Shown: positions 61,271 to 64,000 of the stretch, one piece after another | Layout: the number at the start of each line of letters is the position of its first letter | Position numbering within the stretch: the stretch's first letter is position 1 | Notes under the pieces: generated by a model | What the model saw: the letters and a program-made list of their open reading frames with translations, nothing else | Databases searched by the model: none | What the model was told of the DNA's origin: nothing | Translations under genes and position numbers: made by a program | DNA from: Streptococcus gallinaceus | Lineage (GTDB): Bacteria; Bacillota; Bacilli; Lactobacillales; Streptococcaceae | Direction of reading: 5' to 3' | DNA length: 64,000 nucleotides | Assembly: GCF_024170225.1 (NCBI RefSeq) | Contig: NZ_JALJXU010000002.1 | Coordinates: 186,001-250,000 of the forward strand

Positions 61271-61538
61271 ACCAGCTTGCTTTTTTGACACCTGGAAGTT
61301 GCCCTTTGTGGGCCAATTCGCGGAAGGTAATCCGGCTGACACCAAATTTACGCATATAAGCGTGTGGACGACCGTCGGTCATGTCGCGGTTTTTCAGACG
61401 ATTTGGATTGGAGTCACGAGGTAATTTACGGAGTGCTTCGTAATCTCCTTTTTCCTTTAATTCTCTACGTAAGTCAGCGTATTGTGCAATTAGTTTTAAT
61501 TGTTTTTGATGACGGGCGATTTTGGATTTTTTAGCCAT
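61269..61538 (-). CDS. rpsN2: 30S ribosomal protein S14, zinc-independent paralog
   Basis: 89-aa S14 of the C-minus type: it has no CxxC zinc motifs, while the zinc-binding S14 (61 aa) is presumably encoded in the spc operon elsewhere. [28 protein letters not shown] and [22 protein letters not shown] are typical. Such paralogs replace the zinc protein under zinc starvation. Support comes from the perfect AdcR-like box in the promoter. GGAGGATG precedes the ATG. Confidence 0.93.
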   Translation of the reverse strand: MAKKSKIARHQKQLKLIAQYADLRRELKEKGDYEALRKLPRDSNPNRLKNRDMTDGRPHAYMRKFGVSRITFRELAHKGQLPGVKKASW

Positions 61539-61559
61539 GACATCCTCCTTAAATTATAA

Positions 61560-61571
61560 TTAACTAGTTAA
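61560..61571. promoter_or_regulatory. AdcR (zinc repressor) operator
   Basis: TTAACTAGTTAA, a perfect palindrome equal to the streptococcal AdcR consensus TTAACYRGTTAA. It begins at the last base of the -10 element of rpsN2. Confidence 0.85.
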
Positions 61572-61599
61572 GTATAATCTTTTTCAATCATTTTGGCAA
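61571..61599 (-). promoter_or_regulatory. Promoter of rpsN2
   Basis: On the minus strand -35 TTGCCA (61599-61594), 17-bp spacer, -10 TATACT (61576-61571). Confidence 0.75.
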
Positions 61600-61600
61600 G

Positions 61601-61630
61601 AAAAAAGTTGAGATTTCTCTCAACTTTTTT
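61601..61630 (-). terminator. Terminator of the flavodoxin gene
   Basis: AAAAAAGTTGAGA (61601-61613) / TCTCAACTTTTTT (61618-61630), 13-bp stem, four-base loop. It abuts the -35 of rpsN2. Confidence 0.9.
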
Positions 61631-62081
61631 AACCAAGTTTTGCAACTAAATCTTCTGCAAATTTTTCCAAGTTTGCAATATCTTCGTCTTCAGCAGCCAA
61701 GTCAACCTTGACATTTTCAGCGCCTTTTGTTGCGCCACGTGAACCGAGCATAAGGTCGAAGTCATCTACTGACTTACAGAAGTCATCGTAGAAAGTATCG
61801 CCTGAACCACAGACTCCATAGATTTTTCCAGTCAGGTCTAAGTCGGCCAAGTCTGTGTAAAAATCAACGATTTCGTCTGGCAACTCACCGTCTCCGCCAT
61901 ATGAGTAAGTGTAGGTCGCGACGACAATAATATCTGCGTCAAGGATTTCTTCAGTTTCTACGGTTGTACATTCGTCGTTGTGTACTTCTAACCCCAGTTC
62001 TTCCAGTTTACTTGCGACGATGTCCGCAATCTCCTCTGTATTGCCGGTCATACTCGCATAGACAATTTTTGCCAGTGCCAT
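61629..62081 (-). CDS. Flavodoxin
   Basis: 150-aa short-chain flavodoxin. VYASMTGNTEEIAD is the FMN-phosphate loop (SMTGNTE), ATYTYSYGGDGELPD and the CGSGDTFYDDFCKSVD loop complete the site. A low-potential electron carrier, partner unknown. ATG 62081 is preceded by GGAGG at five bases; an ATG at 62093 overlaps that site. Confidence 0.95.
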   Translation of the reverse strand: MALAKIVYASMTGNTEEIADIVASKLEELGLEVHNDECTTVETEEILDADIIVVATYTYSYGGDGELPDEIVDFYTDLADLDLTGKIYGVCGSGDTFYDDFCKSVDDFDLMLGSRGATKGAENVKVDLAAEDEDIANLEKFAEDLVAKLG

Positions 62082-62110
62082 AATTTCCTCCAAATGTAGA
62101 TAGTATTGTC

Positions 62111-62119
62111 ATTATACCA
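62111..62119 (-). promoter_or_regulatory. Extended -10 promoter of flavodoxin gene
   Basis: On the minus strand TGG-TATAAT (62119 to 62111). Confidence 0.6.
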
Positions 62120-62151
62120 TATTCTAAACATTTTCAAAAGCCTATTCTTTG

Positions 62152-62160
62152 TGCTAAAAT
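62152..62160 (+). promoter_or_regulatory. Extended -10 promoter of DHH phosphoesterase gene
   Basis: TGC-TAAAAT at 62152-62160, 25 bases before the ATG. Confidence 0.55.
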
Positions 62161-62185
62161 ATGAGGAAGTGAAAAAGGAGAAATC

Positions 62186-63130
62186 ATGTTGATTCAAGAA
62201 CAAATTATAGAAAAAATTAGAGCTTACGATACCATCATCATCCATCGTCATCAGCGCCCAGACCCAGATGCTATCGGGAGTCAATTGGGACTGAAAGGTC
62301 TGATTGAAAAGAATTTTCCTGGAAAACGGGTTTTAGCGACAGGTTTTCAAGAGCCAACTTTGGCTTGGATTGGAACTATGGATACCGTGGAGGATACTGA
62401 CTTTGCAGGTGCCTTGGTGATTGTAGTCGACACAGCCAATACAGAGCGAATTGATGATGCCCGCTATGACAAGGGACATTTCTTGGTTAAAATTGACCAC
62501 CATCCCAATGATGATGTCTACGGAGATTTGCTTTGGGTGGATACCCAATCCAGTTCAGCTAGTGAGTTGGTTGCTCGTTTAGCTATGGAGCAAAATTTGG
62601 AGATGGATGCAGCCGTTGCAGCTTCTTTGTACGCAGGAATTATCGGAGATACCGGTCGTTTTCTTTATCCCGCGACAAGTGCTAAAACCTTTGAAGTTGC
62701 AAGTTTCTTGCGCCAGTATAACTTTGACTTTTCAGCGATTTCTCGAAAAATGGACGAAATGGATGCCAAGATTGCTAAGTTGACAGGCTATGTTTACGAC
62801 CATATGGACGTAGATGAAAATGGAGCTGCGCGGATTGTGTTGACGCGTGCTCTCATGCAAGAATATCAGGTTACAGATGCAGAGACCGCAGCTATTGTCT
62901 CGGCGCCAGGCCGTATTGCAGATGTGCAGTCTTGGGCGATTTTCGTGGAGCAAGAAAATGGAACCTATCGCGTTCGCCTGCGCAGTAAAGTAGCTGTTAT
63001 CAATGAAATTGCCAAACGCCATGAAGGCGGTGGTCATCCACTTGCTAGCGGAGCTAATTCTTACTCGTTAGAGGAAAATGAAGCTATTTACCAAGAAATC
63101 AAGGAGGCTGTCAAAAATGCCAGAAGCTAG
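62186..63130 (+). CDS. DHH/DHHA1 phosphoesterase (NrnA/Pde2-like)
   Basis: 314-aa DHH-DHHA1 protein. Metal-binding motifs HRHQRPDPDAIGS, VVDTANTERID and KIDHHPNDD (DHH) lie in the first half, and the substrate-binding HEGGGHPLASGA near the end. Relatives cleave short oligonucleotides (NrnA), pAp, or pApA from c-di-AMP (Pde2 in pneumococcus). Which activity dominates here is not visible. AAAGGAG precedes the ATG; apbE overlaps it by 14 bp. Confidence 0.88.
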   Translation: MLIQEQIIEKIRAYDTIIIHRHQRPDPDAIGSQLGLKGLIEKNFPGKRVLATGFQEPTLAWIGTMDTVEDTDFAGALVIVVDTANTERIDDARYDKGHFLVKIDHHPNDDVYGDLLWVDTQSSSASELVARLAMEQNLEMDAAVAASLYAGIIGDTGRFLYPATSAKTFEVASFLRQYNFDFSAISRKMDEMDAKIAKLTGYVYDHMDVDENGAARIVLTRALMQEYQVTDAETAAIVSAPGRIADVQSWAIFVEQENGTYRVRLRSKVAVINEIAKRHEGGGHPLASGANSYSLEENEAIYQEIKEAVKNARS

Positions 63131-64000
63131 TCGTCGCATTCATTTGATGGGGACATTTATCGATACCAAAATTTGGCATGAGGACCCTCAACCAATTTTG
63201 GAACAGGTGGAGGAGTTGCTCTATCTGTACAAGGATCGTTTTTCTGCCAATGATTTGACTTCTGAGCTCATGGAAGTCAATCTTAACGCGGGTGTGCAGC
63301 CTGTACCTGTGGCACCAGACCTCTATGAATTGATTGAATTAGGGAAAGCTCACAGTTGTGCACCAGGTAGTCGGCTCAACATTACGATTGGTCCCCTGAT
63401 TCAGGCTTGGCGAATTGGATTTGACGATGCCAAGGTGCCTGATGAGGCGACAATCAAGGACAAGTTGCGTATTATCAACCCAGAGGACATCGTTTTAGAG
63501 CCAGAATATCGTCAAGTTTACTTAAAAAAAGAAGGGATGGCCATTGATTTGGGCGCTCTTGCCAAGGGCTACATTGCGGACAAAATCGTCGAGCACCTCA
63601 AACGCGTCGGTGTGGAGAGAGGTCTCATCAATTTGGGAGGCAATGTCTTGACCTTTGGACGAGCAGCGCACAACCCTGATGGTATGTGGCGGATTGGTGT
63701 GCAGCATCCAAAATTGCCGCGCGGTAACAATATTACTGTCTTGAAAATAGGCGAGGAATCGGTGGTGACTTCCGGCATCTACGAGCGAACATTTACCTAT
63801 GAGGGGAAAACCTACCACCATATTTTTGACAGTCAGACAGGTTATCCGGTTGCGACAGATGTGGCCAGCTTGACCATTATTTCTGAAAAATCAGTGGATG
63901 GAGAAATTTGGACTACGCGCTTGTTTGGTCGTCCTATCCGAGAAATTTATGATGAAGTCAATGCACAATCAGGCATAGAAGCTATTATTATCACGGTTAA
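63117..64000 (+). CDS. apbE: FAD:protein FMN transferase (ApbE), 3' truncated by window
   Basis: The frame is open from ATG 63117 (AAGGAGG nine bases upstream) to the window end, giving the first 294 residues. ApbE features: an N-terminal LMGTFIDTKIW strand, GMAIDLGALAKGYIADKIVE, GLINLGGNVLTFG and TSGIYERTFTYEGKTYHHIFD (the HI-D motif) and the VDGEIWTTRLFG region, which replaces the common DALST metal-binding motif with an acidic E and T pair. It attaches FMN to threonine residues of exported or membrane flavoproteins. It overlaps the DHH gene by 14 bp. Confidence 0.9.
   Translation, partial: MPEASRRIHLMGTFIDTKIWHEDPQPILEQVEELLYLYKDRFSANDLTSELMEVNLNAGVQPVPVAPDLYELIELGKAHSCAPGSRLNITIGPLIQAWRIGFDDAKVPDEATIKDKLRIINPEDIVLEPEYRQVYLKKEGMAIDLGALAKGYIADKIVEHLKRVGVERGLINLGGNVLTFGRAAHNPDGMWRIGVQHPKLPRGNNITVLKIGEESVVTSGIYERTFTYEGKTYHHIFDSQTGYPVATDVASLTIISEKSVDGEIWTTRLFGRPIREIYDEVNAQSGIEAIIITV

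Noticed and set aside
1-64000. CRISPR array, restriction system, toxin–antitoxin or phage-defence island
   Set aside because: No regularly spaced repeats and no cas, restriction, methyltransferase or toxin-like genes were found on either strand.

Overview
The window is a contiguous piece of a low-GC Gram-positive chromosome, almost certainly a Streptococcus and most likely Streptococcus suis or a close relative. The pointers are a MurM/MurN pair, a YSIRK/LPXTG surface subtilase resembling SspA, a BgaC–gad-type mannose-family PTS locus, prfB–ftsE–ftsX order, ypmB–aspB–asnS order, and rapZ–yvcK–whiA. The species call is inference from gene content; no search was run. Nearly all of the window is core chromosome. 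I see no prophage, ICE, insertion sequence or CRISPR array.

Layout. 1-318: 3' end of a GH25 muramidase. 343-4907 (minus): HD phosphohydrolase, Cof-type HAD phosphatase, murM, murN, tightly packed as one operon. 5013-9221: TauE/SafE permease, DUF1934 protein, and a cation P-type ATPase behind a yybP-ykoY manganese riboswitch. 9463-17065: a sugar locus with agaS–lacD-like aldolase, a divergent GntR/UTRA regulator, GH35 beta-galactosidase and a four-gene PTS (IIB, IIC, IID, IIA). Both its promoters carry the same 14-bp motif. 17194-22395: TM2 protein, VanZ protein, queG, prfB (with programmed frameshift), ftsE, ftsX. 22392-23791 (minus): metallo-beta-lactamase-fold hydrolase and a doubly frameshifted alpha/beta hydrolase. 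23879-27007: DinG-type exonuclease/helicase and an RpiB/LacAB-like isomerase. 27123-30245: proB–proA–proC. 30268-35268: TetR regulator, DegV protein, heterodimeric ABC exporter. 35301-37585 (minus): MFS transporter and a long ArsR-like regulator. 37702-40430: MocR regulator divergent from a pyridoxal-kinase-like gene and an ECF S component (vitamin B6 salvage). 40462-42388: hemolysin III protein, DUF1836, YaaA. 42424-44258 (minus): nitroreductase, NADPH:FMN reductase, MarR regulator, with a shared operator. 44379-49047: ypmB, aspB, asnS, Fe-ADH-like protein, RidA. 49119-53100: DUF1003, rapZ, yvcK, whiA, rplS. 53213-53994: a frameshifted barrel protein and tRNA-Arg(CCT). 54244-59601: 1785-aa surface protease. 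59771-62081 (minus): ClC channel, chorismate mutase, zinc-independent S14 under an AdcR-like box, flavodoxin. 62186-64000: DHH phosphoesterase and a truncated ApbE.

No wholly new multi-gene system stands out. The most useful observations are regulatory: a set of seven genes whose -10 element lies 6 to 9 bases from the start codon and which lack a ribosome binding site (leaderless or nearly so), four candidate operator systems readable directly from repeated sequences (the GntR regulator, MarR, PdxR-like, AdcR), the Mn riboswitch, and three reading-frame events (one programmed in prfB, two apparent gene disruptions).
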